Source: Granulosicoccus antarcticus IMCC3135 (GTDB lineage Bacteria; Pseudomonadota; Gammaproteobacteria; Granulosicoccales; Granulosicoccaceae). From it: a stretch of DNA of 64,000 bases. The notes under the pieces are model-generated. The model did not search any database and was not told the origin of the DNA. It saw nothing but the letters and a program-made list of their open reading frames with translations. This document shows positions 52,133 through 61,041 of the stretch, piece after piece. The first letter of the stretch is position 1, and every line of letters begins with the position of its first letter. Both the position numbers and the translations under genes were made by a program. The stretch covers positions 124,501 to 188,500 of the forward strand of contig NZ_CP018632.1 of assembly GCF_002215215.1 (NCBI RefSeq). The letters are read 5' to 3'.

Positions 52133-53056
52133 ATGTACGGAGAGCTGGAAGGTTGCGGCATGGAAGTAATCGATGACACTTTTAGTGAGTGTTTTATCGG
52201 GCATGCCCGGGTTGAGAGATTGTGGACCGGCGCTCGCTGGTGCGAAGGTCCTGCATGGTTTGCGGCAGGCCGTTATCTGATCTGGTCCGATATTCCCAAC
52301 AATCGGATGTTACGTCTGGACGAACCTTCCGGCCATGTGTCGGTTTTTCGTAACCCTAGCCAGAACAGCAATGGAAATACCGTCGATCGGCAGGGCAGGC
52401 TTGTGAGTTGTGAGCATCTGACTCGCCGGGTCACACGCACCGAGCACGATGGCTCCGTATCCGTACTGGCCAGCGAATGGCAAGGCAAACGACTGAATTC
52501 GCCCAATGATGTGGTCGTCAAGTCAGATGGCTCCGTCTGGTTTACTGATCCCAGCTACGGCATCATGACCGACTACGAAGGTGATAGTGCTGAGTCAGAA
52601 TTGCCCTGTCAGGTCTACCGTATAGACCCGGATGGCAGTCTGAGCGTTGTGGCCGAGGATTTTGTGAAGCCTAATGGCCTGGCTTTTTCGCTGGATGAAT
52701 CGATCCTCTATGTTTCCGATACCGGTGTTTCGCACATGCCCGGTGGTCCACGGCATATACGCGCTCTGGTTCTCTCTGCCGATGGGCGCAGCGTTACTGG
52801 TTCGAGTGTGTTTGCCGAATGCTCCGCGGGTCTGTTTGACGGCTTTCGGGTTGATTGTAATGGTCGGCTCTGGTGCAGTGCCGAGGATGGTGTGCATTGC
52901 ATTGACCCGTCCGGAAAGCTGATTGGCAAGGTGCACATTCCTGAAATTGTCAGCAATGTCACCTTTGGTGGTCCCAAGCGCAATCGGCTGTTCATCTGCG
53001 GTACAACGTCTATCTACTCGCTCTACCTGGCAATCAATGGCAGCACGCCAGGCTAG
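52133..53056 (+). CDS. SMP-30/gluconolactonase family protein
   Basis: A 307-residue six-bladed propeller lactonase from the chosen start. GGAGAAG lies seven bases before this ATG, whereas the longer frame has none. Family motifs: a metal-binding Glu in GARWCEGPAWFAAGRYLIWS, LNSPNDVVVKSDGSVWFTDPSYG, VKPNGLAFSLDESILYVSDT and FDGFRVDCNGRLWCSAEDGV. It hydrolyses sugar lactones to acids such as gluconate. The divergent idonate/gluconate genes make gluconolactone-type substrates likely. No signal peptide, so cytoplasmic. Confidence 0.9.
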   Translation: MYGELEGCGMEVIDDTFSECFIGHARVERLWTGARWCEGPAWFAAGRYLIWSDIPNNRMLRLDEPSGHVSVFRNPSQNSNGNTVDRQGRLVSCEHLTRRVTRTEHDGSVSVLASEWQGKRLNSPNDVVVKSDGSVWFTDPSYGIMTDYEGDSAESELPCQVYRIDPDGSLSVVAEDFVKPNGLAFSLDESILYVSDTGVSHMPGGPRHIRALVLSADGRSVTGSSVFAECSAGLFDGFRVDCNGRLWCSAEDGVHCIDPSGKLIGKVHIPEIVSNVTFGGPKRNRLFICGTTSIYSLYLAINGSTPG

Positions 53057-53069
53057 GCATCTTCGTTTG

Positions 53070-53483
53070 TCAGGCTAGTGCTTGCATGAGTGCATCAATG
53101 CCAGCCTGAGCGACGGCTATATCCTGATCCGGGGCGCCTGAGCCGACACCAACGGCGCCTGCAACCTGCCCATCAATGATGACGGGCAGGCCGCCTTTCA
53201 GATTGGTAAATTTGCCTTGTGTCGTAATGCCCAGCAATTTTCCGGCTTCCTCTGGCGCGTTGCCAGTGGGAGCCGCAATAGAGGCGGCCGTGACTGCTTT
53301 GGCGGTGGCGGTTTCGATGCTCAGAAACTTTGCCCCTTGCATGCGACACATGGCCAGCATGTGACCGCTGGCGTCCACAATGACAATATTCTGTGCGACA
53401 CCGATTGCGATAGCGTGGTTGCGGGCCGCTTCCAGGATGAGGAGCGCGGAGGTGTCGTTGAGTTCAGGTCGGTGATTGAGCAT
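53070..53483 (-). CDS. GlcG/HbpS-family protein
   Basis: A protein of about 137 residues from the preferred Met (MLNHRPELNDTS). Family blocks: AAIGVAQNIVIVDASGHMLA-type AIGVAQNIVIVDASGHMLAM, FLSIETATAKAVTAAS, GKFTNLKGGLPVIIDGQVAG and VGVGSGAPDQDIAVAQAGID. GlcG/HbpS proteins bind haem or act in glycolate-type metabolism; function is poorly defined. It converges on the SMP-30 gene with 13 bases between. An upstream ATG at 53540 is possible but has no ribosome-binding site. Confidence 0.85.
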   Translation of the reverse strand: MLNHRPELNDTSALLILEAARNHAIAIGVAQNIVIVDASGHMLAMCRMQGAKFLSIETATAKAVTAASIAAPTGNAPEEAGKLLGITTQGKFTNLKGGLPVIIDGQVAGAVGVGSGAPDQDIAVAQAGIDALMQALA

Positions 53484-53600
53484 ATCGTTGGAATTCCTGA
53501 CGGGTGACTGGCTTGTGAAAAATGCAGCACTGCCTGACATCGCGTGGGCAGCGCGAGTGGTGCCAGTATGACTACACTGACAGGCAGAGGCAGTAATTTA

Positions 53601-53622
53601 GACCTCAGCTGAGCTTGAGGTC
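53601..53622. promoter_or_regulatory. Inverted repeat upstream of the AI-2E family gene
   Basis: GACCTCA and TGAGGTC form perfect 7-bp arms around an 8-base centre, 39 bases upstream of the start codon. Candidate operator or 5' leader hairpin. Confidence 0.35.
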
Positions 53623-53661
53623 CATCTATAATGAATCCCATCTTCTGTCTGTGAACACCTC

Positions 53662-55086
53662 ATGCAACAACGCATAGTCAATCGCGGTGTTCTGATCTTG
53701 CTGCTGATCGGCATTACGCTGCTGTTTCTGGCGCTCATCAAGCCGTTCCTGCAGGCCGTGTTCGTGGCTGCGCTGTTTGCAGCACTGTTCTCCCCCCTGT
53801 ATCGCAAGATACTCGAGCGTATCGGAGACCGCAGGAGTCTGGCTTCAGCACTGACCTTGCTAACCATCATCCTGTTCGTGATGGTGCCTCTGGTTCTGCT
53901 GCTTGGCACCGTGACCTCTCAGGCTCTGGATATCGCAGACACCGCCGTACCCTGGGTGCGTCAACAGGTGGCTACGCCCGGTTTGATTACTCAAACACTG
54001 GAAAATCTTCCCTTCTACAGTGTGATCGAGCCGTACCGTGATCAGGCCCTGGCTCGATTGGGTGATCTGGCAGGGCTGTTCAGTGGCTGGGCCGTTAACG
54101 CCGTGCAGTCCATCACTCTGGGAACTTTCAGTGCCCTGCTGAGTGTCATGATTGTTCTGTACACCTTGTTCTTCTTTCTGATTGATGGCGATCGCTTGCT
54201 GTATTACATGCTGTATTACCTGCCACTGGACGACGAGGACGAGACCAAGTTGCTGATGCGCTTCACCTCGGTGACCCGTGCAACGCTCAAGGGCACTGCC
54301 GTCATTGGTTTTCTGCAAGGCGCGCTGGCGGGACTGGCCTTGTACTTTGCAGGTATTCCCAGTGCCTTGTTCTGGGCGGTTTCCATGATGGTGCTATCGG
54401 TCGTTCCCGGAATTGGTACCGCACTGGTGTGGTTGCCTGCCGTGCTCTATCTGCTGGTGGGCGGACAATTCATGGAAGCTCTGGCTGTCGGGATTTTCTG
54501 CGTGGTCGTGGTGGGCACAGTGGACAATCTGCTACGGCCCAAGCTGGTCGGTAATGACACCCAGTTGCACGAATTGATGATCTTTTTCAGCACCTTGGGA
54601 GGCCTGCTCATGTTCGGGTTCATGGGTTTTGTCATCGGTCCCATTATTGCCGCACTGTTTGTAACCCTTTGGGAGCTGTATGGCGAAGAATTCAGGGATT
54701 GGTTGCCAACCACCGCATTCAAACCTCAGGGCAAACCCGTAGAACTACCCCATCAGAGATTTGCCAAATACCGCAATTTCGGCAAGAAAAAGAGAACCAC
54801 GCAGGAGGCGATCTCCAATGGCTTGTCAGGTGAGTCGGTTGATCAGGGGCGGGACGAGAGCAGGGTTAAGCCTGTGGATTTGTCGGCTGCCGGACATGGT
54901 TCGGATGCTGCGGACAGCCCGGAGGTCAGTAATTCGAATATCGATATTTCGACCGTCGAATTCTCGAACACCGAGTTCTCAGGTGACAAACTCTCGGGCA
55001 ACGACTTCCCAGACAACGAACGCTCGGAGCACACCAAGCCCAAGCCGGCGACAGAGGGGCGACGCAGACGGCGGCGCCGAAGGTAA
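53662..55086 (+). CDS. AI-2E family transporter with repeat-bearing, poly-Arg C-terminal tail
   Basis: A 474-residue inner-membrane protein of the AI-2E exporter (YdiK/PerM) family. About eight helices span the first 350 residues: GVLILLLIGITLLFLALIKP, LSVMIVLYTLFFFLIDGDRL, VIGFLQGALAGLALYFAGIP and GLLMFGFMGFVIGPIIAALF. The last 120 residues are cytoplasmic-type, hydrophilic, and contain six tandem five-residue units (ISTVE, FSNTE, FSGDK, LSGND, FPDNE, RSEHT; 54946-55035) before a run of eight Arg at the stop. The tail is absent from typical members. Substrate unknown. Confidence 0.87.
   Translation: MQQRIVNRGVLILLLIGITLLFLALIKPFLQAVFVAALFAALFSPLYRKILERIGDRRSLASALTLLTIILFVMVPLVLLLGTVTSQALDIADTAVPWVRQQVATPGLITQTLENLPFYSVIEPYRDQALARLGDLAGLFSGWAVNAVQSITLGTFSALLSVMIVLYTLFFFLIDGDRLLYYMLYYLPLDDEDETKLLMRFTSVTRATLKGTAVIGFLQGALAGLALYFAGIPSALFWAVSMMVLSVVPGIGTALVWLPAVLYLLVGGQFMEALAVGIFCVVVVGTVDNLLRPKLVGNDTQLHELMIFFSTLGGLLMFGFMGFVIGPIIAALFVTLWELYGEEFRDWLPTTAFKPQGKPVELPHQRFAKYRNFGKKKRTTQEAISNGLSGESVDQGRDESRVKPVDLSAAGHGSDAADSPEVSNSNIDISTVEFSNTEFSGDKLSGNDFPDNERSEHTKPKPATEGRRRRRRRR
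54946..55035 (+). repeat. 15-bp tandem repeat coding pentapeptide-like units
   Basis: Six in-frame 15-base units, each with a hydrophobic residue (Ile, Phe, Phe, Leu, Phe) first in the first five, and Arg in the sixth. At the DNA level units share the pattern TTCTCGRRCRMC with drift, so they look like an old duplication. Confidence 0.55.
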
Positions 55087-55199
55087 CCGCTCAAGAGGGC
55101 AGTGACTGCTGAGCAATTACTCTAAAGCAAAGTGACTGAAAAGCAGAGTTTCTAAAGAACAGAGCTACCAAAGAACAGCTACTAAGGGCTCGTGATCAG

Positions 55200-55874
55200 C
55201 TACCAGTTACGCGGCAACTTTCTGAGCAAATGGATGCGGCCGTCGCGAACTTCGAGATATTCCCCCTTGACCAGTTCGGCCATGACCTTGCCAACCATTT
55301 CGCGCGAGGCTCCAATCATGTTTCCCAGCTCCTGATGTGAATACTTGCGAGGTGTTACCGCCTCGTCGTTATCAGGTTCGTCGCTTGAGACACACAATTC
55401 CTGTAGCTTGTCAGCCAGCCGACGATAGACGTTATCCAGTGCCAGGCTACGGCTGCCTTCGGTTGCATCACGCAATCTCTGTGTCAGGGAGCGAATGATA
55501 TTGATAGCCATCTCCGGGCTTGCGCGCAGGCATTCAAGAAATGCCTGCTTGCCGATCATGAGTGCAGTGGAGGGCTCCAGTGTGCTGACAGAAGCGGAGC
55601 GAGGTTCATCATCAAGCAGCGAAATATCGCCGATAGCAGCGCCCGGGCCTTGCTGATAGAGCACCAGCTCACGACCTTCGTCATCACTGACATACACCTT
55701 GACTGAACCGCTTTTGATGACATACATCGACTCGCCAGCATCACCCTCGGTCATCATGATGGCGTGTTTGCGGAAAGTGAGCTCTCGCGTCTGTGCGGCA
55801 AGATCTTCCAACTGTTGCTCTGTCAGATGCTGAAAGAGGTCAACGTGCCTGAGCAATTCGATAGCGCTAGTCAT
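55200..55874 (-). CDS. Crp/Fnr-family transcriptional regulator
   Basis: A 224-residue regulator. The N-terminal cyclic-nucleotide-binding-type barrel has MYVIKSGSVKVYVSDDEGRE and GAAIGDISLLDDEPRSASVS. The C-terminal Crp-type HTH has YSHQELGNMIGASREMVGKV followed by DGRIHLL. There is no N-terminal Cys cluster, so it is not an FNR oxygen sensor. The GDISLLDDEPRSA segment replaces the cAMP-binding signature, so cAMP binding is uncertain. It converges on the AI-2E gene. Confidence 0.9.
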   Translation of the reverse strand: MTSAIELLRHVDLFQHLTEQQLEDLAAQTRELTFRKHAIMMTEGDAGESMYVIKSGSVKVYVSDDEGRELVLYQQGPGAAIGDISLLDDEPRSASVSTLEPSTALMIGKQAFLECLRASPEMAINIIRSLTQRLRDATEGSRSLALDNVYRRLADKLQELCVSSDEPDNDEAVTPRKYSHQELGNMIGASREMVGKVMAELVKGEYLEVRDGRIHLLRKLPRNW

Positions 55875-56173
55875 GGAGTGGTGTGAGCTCGGTCAAGTTA
55901 TGCAGGTTCCATTCTAGCAACCTGTTCAGTTGACGCAGAGCACAGATTGTAAGGAATGAATAAATACTGGTATGCGAAGAGTAACAAGTACGCAGATTGT
56001 GCTACCCGGGTAGCGACCTGAAAAGTTGCCGTAATAGCGAATTGGCACAAGGGTATGTCTGTATCGTCACGCTGGGTTACACTGCGTGGGATCTCACTAA
56101 CTTGTCATGTGAGCGTCGGTGAAGCGCAAGCTTCACCTCGAAATTTACTCTAAAACATAGGTAGAAATCAAAA
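55875..56173. promoter_or_regulatory. Divergent control region with palindrome and 5'-leader hairpin before the dipeptide-type binding-protein gene
   Basis: No gene in these 299 bases. GCTACCCGGGTAGC (56001-56014) is a perfect 14-bp palindrome. GGTGAAGC-GCAA-GCTTCACC (56118-56137) is a perfect 8-bp stem with a GNRA-type tetraloop, 36 bases before the start at 56174. The first may be an operator, the second an mRNA leader structure. Confidence 0.5.
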
Positions 56174-57772
56174 ATGGCACTGAACAAACTTGGTTTGTTG
56201 AGTCTAGGCCTGATCGGTCTGGGATTCAGCACTCAGGCATTGAGCCAGGACACACTCGTATACTGCTCAGAAGGCTCTCCAGAGGGTTTTGACCCGGCTC
56301 TGTACACCGCAGGCACCACATTTGATGCCTCATCGCGTCAGGTTTACAACAAGCTGGTTGAATTCGAACGCGGCACCACGTCCACCATTCCGGGCCTGGC
56401 CGAAAGCTATGAAGTCTCGGAAGATGGCCTCACCTACACCTTCAAACTGCGTCCCGGCGTCAAGTTCCATACCACCGAATACTTCACGCCAACGCGTGAT
56501 CTGAACGCCAGTGATGTGGTGTTTTCATTCGAGCGTCAACGCCTGGCTGAAAATCCTTACAACAAGGTCTCGGGTGGTACTTGGCAATACTTCGACAGCA
56601 TGTCGATGACAGAACTGGTTGAATCCGTTGAAGCGGTTGATGAGCTGACCGTCAAATTCACCCTCACACGTCGTGAAGCGCCCATGATCGCCAATCTGGC
56701 CATGGACTTCGCCTCCATCATGTCCAAGGAATATGCCGATCAACTGTTGGAAAAAGGCACTCCCGAGATGCTCAACCAGCAGCCGATTGGTACCGGTCCG
56801 TTCCAGTTCGTCGGTTACCAGAAAGATGCGGTCATCCGTTTCAAGGCCAATGAAGAATATTGGGCAGGCAAGGCAGAAATCGACAATCTCGTGTTTGCAA
56901 TTACACCTGATGCTTCAGTTCGCTACCAGAAAGTGAAAGCGGGCGAATGTCATGTCATGCCGTTCCCCAACCCAGCCGATCTTGATGCCATGCGCAGCGA
57001 TGACTCCTTGACGCTGATGGAACAGGAAGGTCTGAACGTCGGTTATCTGGCCTACAACACAACGGTTGCACCGTTCGATAACGTGAATGTTCGTCGTGCC
57101 TTGAACATGTCAATCAACAAGCAAGCTATTCTGGATGCCGTTTTCCAGGGCGCAGGCAAAGTTGCCAAGAACCCGATTCCACCCACCATCTGGTCGTATA
57201 ACGAAGCCACGATCGATGACGCATATGATCCTGAGAAAGCCAAGGAAATGCTGGCAGCCGAAGGTGTCGAGAATCTGCAGCTGGACATCTGGGCCATGCC
57301 GGTTCAACGTCCCTACAACCCGAATGCACGTCGCATGGCGGAAGTGATGCAGGAAGATTTTGCCAAAGTGGGTGTTGATGTGAATATCGTCTCCTATGAG
57401 TGGGCGGAGTACCTGAAGTTGTCCAGAGAGCCGGATCGCGCCGGTGCGGTACTGCTGGGTTGGACGGGCGACAATGGAGATCCGGATAACTTCATGGCCG
57501 TGCTGTTGGGCTGTGATGGTGTCGGTGCATCGAATGTGGCTCAGTGGTGCTATGAGCCGTTCGACGACCTGATCCAGGAAGCCAAGATCATTCCTGATCA
57601 GGCGGAACGAACCAAGCTCTACGAACAAGCTCAGGTGATCTTCAAGGAGCAGGCTCCTTGGGCAACCATCGCGCATTCGGTTGTGTACGAGCCGGTTCGC
57701 AAGGAAGTACAAAACTACAAAATCGATCCATTAGGCGGTCATATCTTCTACGGTGTGTCGTTGGCAAAGTAG
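56174..57772 (+). CDS. dppA: Dipeptide-type ABC transporter substrate-binding protein
   Basis: A 532-residue periplasmic protein of the SBP_bac_5 family. Signal peptide LSLGLIGLGFSTQALS. Family segments: LVYCSEGSPEGFDPALYTAG, the signature region LAESYEVSEDGLTYTFKLRP, VKFHTTEYFTPTRDLNASDV and MNQQPIGTGPFQFVGYQKDA-like LNQQPIGTGPFQFVGYQKDA. The C-terminal GWTGDNGDPDNFMAVLLGCD resembles DppA, a di/tripeptide- and haem-binding protein. It heads a gene set including an M24 peptidase and the DppBCDF-type subunits. Confidence 0.88.
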   Translation: MALNKLGLLSLGLIGLGFSTQALSQDTLVYCSEGSPEGFDPALYTAGTTFDASSRQVYNKLVEFERGTTSTIPGLAESYEVSEDGLTYTFKLRPGVKFHTTEYFTPTRDLNASDVVFSFERQRLAENPYNKVSGGTWQYFDSMSMTELVESVEAVDELTVKFTLTRREAPMIANLAMDFASIMSKEYADQLLEKGTPEMLNQQPIGTGPFQFVGYQKDAVIRFKANEEYWAGKAEIDNLVFAITPDASVRYQKVKAGECHVMPFPNPADLDAMRSDDSLTLMEQEGLNVGYLAYNTTVAPFDNVNVRRALNMSINKQAILDAVFQGAGKVAKNPIPPTIWSYNEATIDDAYDPEKAKEMLAAEGVENLQLDIWAMPVQRPYNPNARRMAEVMQEDFAKVGVDVNIVSYEWAEYLKLSREPDRAGAVLLGWTGDNGDPDNFMAVLLGCDGVGASNVAQWCYEPFDDLIQEAKIIPDQAERTKLYEQAQVIFKEQAPWATIAHSVVYEPVRKEVQNYKIDPLGGHIFYGVSLAK

Positions 57773-57796
57773 TTCTATTTGCCGTTGTTCCGGAGA

Positions 57797-57820
57797 ACGG
57801 CCGCGCAAGCGGCCGTTTTT
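57797..57820 (+). terminator. Rho-independent terminator after the binding-protein gene
   Basis: ACGGCCGC-GCAA-GCGGCCGT followed by a T5 run, 24 bases past the stop. It probably gives high binding-protein message relative to the downstream genes. Confidence 0.88.
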
Positions 57821-57883
57821 CGTATACCCCTCCGACTTGACTGCCTCTGATAATTTGCAGATAGCAATTAAAACAACAGGATC

Positions 57884-58987
57884 ATGAGTCACATGACAGA
57901 CCGATACGAGCCTTACCGAAACGTTGCACAGCGCGCCTCCGTGGATGCGATTGCACTGGTGCCGGGGGCTAATTTTTCACGATTGTTCGGCAAGGAGTTT
58001 CATCAGAACGAGCGCCCACTGCTGGTGGTGATACCGGCCATTGGTGCACCAGCTGCCGTGGTGCCCAACCTGGAGCTGGCCTCCTTCGAGCAGATCGGTT
58101 TTGAAGGCGAGGTATTCGACTGGCGTGACCAGACGGGCTACCAGAGCGCGTTTGAAAGTCTGTTGCAACATCTGCCCCTGGGTTCGGTAGGGGTTGAGGG
58201 GCAAGTGATGCGCGTCTTCATTGATCAGGCCTTGCGCAACGCCGCACCGGGCTTGACCATTCGTGATGCACAACAGTCCATCTCGGCTTTGCGACTGCGC
58301 AAGAACGAGGAAGAGATCAGCATTATCCGCAAGGCGATCGGTATTTCCGAGCGAGCACTGGCCAATACCATCGATGCGGTCAAGGTGGGTATGACCGAGC
58401 GCGCTATCGAGAATATTCTGGTGCAAAACCTTTTTGCCGAAGGTGCCGAAGATTTTGCCTTCTCGCCGATCGTGGCCGCTGCGGAAAACTCTGCGCGCCC
58501 GCATGCGCATTCTCGTGATGACTATGCCGTCAAGCCCGGCGATTCATTGTTGATCGATTTTGGCGCCCGGGCCGGTGGTTTGTGTGCCGACATCACTCGC
58601 ACCTTCTTCATCCAGCATTGCACAGATGCTCGGGCAGAGGTCTATCAAACCGTGCTTGCCGCCAACCTGGCAGGTCATGCCGCATCGATACCGGGAGCGA
58701 CTGCACACGATGTTGATGATGCGACCACGCGCGTGCTGGAAGAGTCCGCTTTTGCTTCACGCATTCGGCACAAGACCGGACATGGTATGGGCCGTGATAT
58801 TCATGAAGACCCTTACATCATGCGAGGCAATGAGCAAAAGCTTGAGCCGGGCATGGTGTTCACCATCGAGCCAGGCCTGTATGACCTGAACGATATCGGT
58901 GTCAGAATCGAGGATGATGTTCTGATCACGACCAGCGGCTCCGAATCGCTGACCAGTTTTGACAAGACCCTGACATATATTGGCTAA
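57884..58987 (+). CDS. M24-family Xaa-Pro aminopeptidase/dipeptidase
   Basis: A 367-residue cytoplasmic metallopeptidase. After an N-terminal creatinase-like domain, the pita-bread fold shows all metal ligands: two Asp in [20 protein letters not shown], the His in [17 protein letters not shown], Glu in [11 protein letters not shown] and Glu in [10 protein letters not shown]. Lys/His substrate residues such as RPHAHSRDD are also present. It would cleave peptides with proline at position 2. Position between a peptide-binding protein gene and peptide permease genes suggests it processes imported peptides. Confidence 0.9.
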   Translation: MSHMTDRYEPYRNVAQRASVDAIALVPGANFSRLFGKEFHQNERPLLVVIPAIGAPAAVVPNLELASFEQIGFEGEVFDWRDQTGYQSAFESLLQHLPLGSVGVEGQVMRVFIDQALRNAAPGLTIRDAQQSISALRLRKNEEEISIIRKAIGISERALANTIDAVKVGMTERAIENILVQNLFAEGAEDFAFSPIVAAAENSARPHAHSRDDYAVKPGDSLLIDFGARAGGLCADITRTFFIQHCTDARAEVYQTVLAANLAGHAASIPGATAHDVDDATTRVLEESAFASRIRHKTGHGMGRDIHEDPYIMRGNEQKLEPGMVFTIEPGLYDLNDIGVRIEDDVLITTSGSESLTSFDKTLTYIG

Positions 58988-59091
58988 GGGATTGTTTCAC
59001 GATCCCTTAGGCCCTTGTCATGCTTTCACACTCATCGTCGCAACAGGAAGCGCGGCGGTGTCATCATTTCAGCTCCAGGCGAATCTGACCC

Positions 59092-60096
59092 ATGCTGAGT
59101 TTTCTGCTTCGACGACTGGGTACCTTCATACCCACATTCATTGGTGTATCCATTGTTTCTTTTCTGTTCATCCGTCTGCTACCCGGCGACCCTATTCTGC
59201 TAATGGCAGGAGAGAGGGGCATGAGCGATGAGCGTTACGCCATGTTGATGACCCAGTTCGGCTTCGATCAGCCACTGCTGGCCCAGTATTGGGATTACCT
59301 GAGCGGCATCGTACAAGGCGATCTGGGTACCTCCTTCAAGACCAAGCGCCCGGTCTGGGATGAGTTCTTCGCCCTGTTTCCAGCGACGCTGGAATTGTCT
59401 GTGTGTGCCATTATCTTCGCGATCGTGCTCGGTATTCCTGCCGGCATCATTGCGGCGGTCAAGCGTGGTAAATGGCCCGATCAGGTGTTGATGTCCACCG
59501 CCCTGGTTGGTTATTCCATGCCAATCTTCTGGTGGGCTTTGCTGCTGATCATCCTGTTCTCGGGCATGCTCGGCTGGACGCCGGTATCGGGACGGATCTC
59601 GCTGATGTACTACTTTCCCAATGGCACAGGCTTCATGCTGATAGATAGTTTGCGCTCGGGGCAGGCAGGTGCCTTCAGCTCGGCAGTGCAACATCTGATT
59701 CTACCGACCATCGTGCTGGGCACGATACCTCTGGCGGTCATTGCAAGGCAGACCCGTTCCGCCATGCTTGAAGTGCTCAGTGAGGATTATGTGCGTACCG
59801 CGCGAGCCAAGGGGCTGAGCCCGTTGCGAGTCAATGGCCTGCATGCACTGCGCAATGCCCTCATACCGGTGATTACCGTCATCGGTTTGTCCGTGGGCAC
59901 GCTGCTGGCGGGGGCCATTCTGACCGAGACCATTTTCTCCTGGCCGGGTATCGGCAAGTGGATGGTGGAGAGCATCGGCAGCCGTGACTATACCTCCGTG
60001 CAAGGAGGGCTGTTGATGATCGCGGTGATCGTCATGCTCGTCAATCTCTTTGTCGATGTCCTTTATGGGCTCATCAACCCGAAGATTCGTAACTAA
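59092..60096 (+). CDS. dppB: Dipeptide-type ABC transporter permease (DppB-like)
   Basis: A 334-residue inner-membrane permease with six helices and the BPD_transp_1 fold: MLSFLLRRLGTFIPTFIGVS, IRLLPGDPILLMAGERGMSD and DYLSGIVQGDLGTSF. The EAA-like loop is VRTARAKGLSPLRVNGLHAL, and the end FVDVLYGLINPKIRN is DppB-typical. The stop overlaps the next gene start by one base (TAATG). Confidence 0.93.
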   Translation: MLSFLLRRLGTFIPTFIGVSIVSFLFIRLLPGDPILLMAGERGMSDERYAMLMTQFGFDQPLLAQYWDYLSGIVQGDLGTSFKTKRPVWDEFFALFPATLELSVCAIIFAIVLGIPAGIIAAVKRGKWPDQVLMSTALVGYSMPIFWWALLLIILFSGMLGWTPVSGRISLMYYFPNGTGFMLIDSLRSGQAGAFSSAVQHLILPTIVLGTIPLAVIARQTRSAMLEVLSEDYVRTARAKGLSPLRVNGLHALRNALIPVITVIGLSVGTLLAGAILTETIFSWPGIGKWMVESIGSRDYTSVQGGLLMIAVIVMLVNLFVDVLYGLINPKIRN

Positions 60097-61040
60097 TGGC
60101 CATTGATAAATCCGCAGGGGCCGCGTTGAATGAGGCGCCTGAATTGCCAGGCGCTGCAGGCGGTGACATCCTCGCCAGACCCGGTCGCTTCAAGGAGTTC
60201 TGGAGCTACTTCAGCGAGAATCGTGGCGCGGTTGTCGGTCTGGTGGTTTTCATTACCTTCATCCTGATTGCCATTTTCGCCGACCTTATAGCGCCGCATT
60301 CGCCAACGCAGCAATATCGCGATGCTTTGTTGCACCCTCCTGCCTGGCAGGAGGGTGGCACGGTAGAGTTCTTTCTGGGCACTGATGCCATCGGTCGGGA
60401 TCTGTTGTCACGCTTGATTCACGGTGCTCGCTATTCGTTTTTCGTAGGCGTTATCGTGGTGGTCATCGCCGCTGGTAGTGGTGTCATTATCGGACTGATT
60501 GCAGGTTTTGCCCGTGGTTGGGTAGATACGCTGATCATGCGCCTGATGGATATCCTGTTGGCCTTCCCCAGTCTGTTACTGGCGCTGGTCATGGTCGCCA
60601 TTCTCGGGCCTTCCCTGACCAATGCCATGATCGCCATTGCCATTGTCCTGCAGCCTCACTATGTCCGGCTGACCCGGGCGGCGGTGTTGCAGGAGCTGCC
60701 CAAGGACTATGTCACCAGTGCCAGAGTGGTTGGTGCCAGTCGCATGCGGCTGATGTTCGTCACGGTACTGCCCAATTGTCTGGCGCCGATCATTGTGCAG
60801 GCGGCCTTGTCATTTTCCACAGCGATTCTGGATGCTGCAGCGCTGGGCTTTCTGGGTTTGGGGGCACAACCACCCACACCAGAGTGGGGCACCATGCTGG
60901 CGGATTCGCGCGAGTTCGTATTGCGAGCCTGGTGGGTTGTGACCTTCCCCGGCCTTGCCATTCTGATCAATGTGGTTGCCATCAATCTGATGGGCGATGG
61001 GCTGCGTGATGCCCTCGACCCCAAGCTGAAGCGGAGTTAA
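60096..61040 (+). CDS. dppC: Dipeptide-type ABC transporter permease (DppC-like)
   Basis: A 314-residue inner-membrane permease. A hydrophilic N-terminus precedes the first helix ([20 protein letters not shown]). Then come [20 protein letters not shown], the EAA-like loop [20 protein letters not shown] and [20 protein letters not shown], all DppC/OppC hallmarks, ending in [18 protein letters not shown]. It precedes the first ATPase gene by one base. Confidence 0.93.
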   Translation: MAIDKSAGAALNEAPELPGAAGGDILARPGRFKEFWSYFSENRGAVVGLVVFITFILIAIFADLIAPHSPTQQYRDALLHPPAWQEGGTVEFFLGTDAIGRDLLSRLIHGARYSFFVGVIVVVIAAGSGVIIGLIAGFARGWVDTLIMRLMDILLAFPSLLLALVMVAILGPSLTNAMIAIAIVLQPHYVRLTRAAVLQELPKDYVTSARVVGASRMRLMFVTVLPNCLAPIIVQAALSFSTAILDAAALGFLGLGAQPPTPEWGTMLADSREFVLRAWWVVTFPGLAILINVVAINLMGDGLRDALDPKLKRS

Positions 61041-61041
61041 G

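Noticed and set aside
55100-55190. Loose AAAGAACAG/AAAGCA word repeats after the AI-2E gene
   Set aside because: Two imperfect copies of a short A-rich word without regular period; not enough to call a repeat array or CRISPR.
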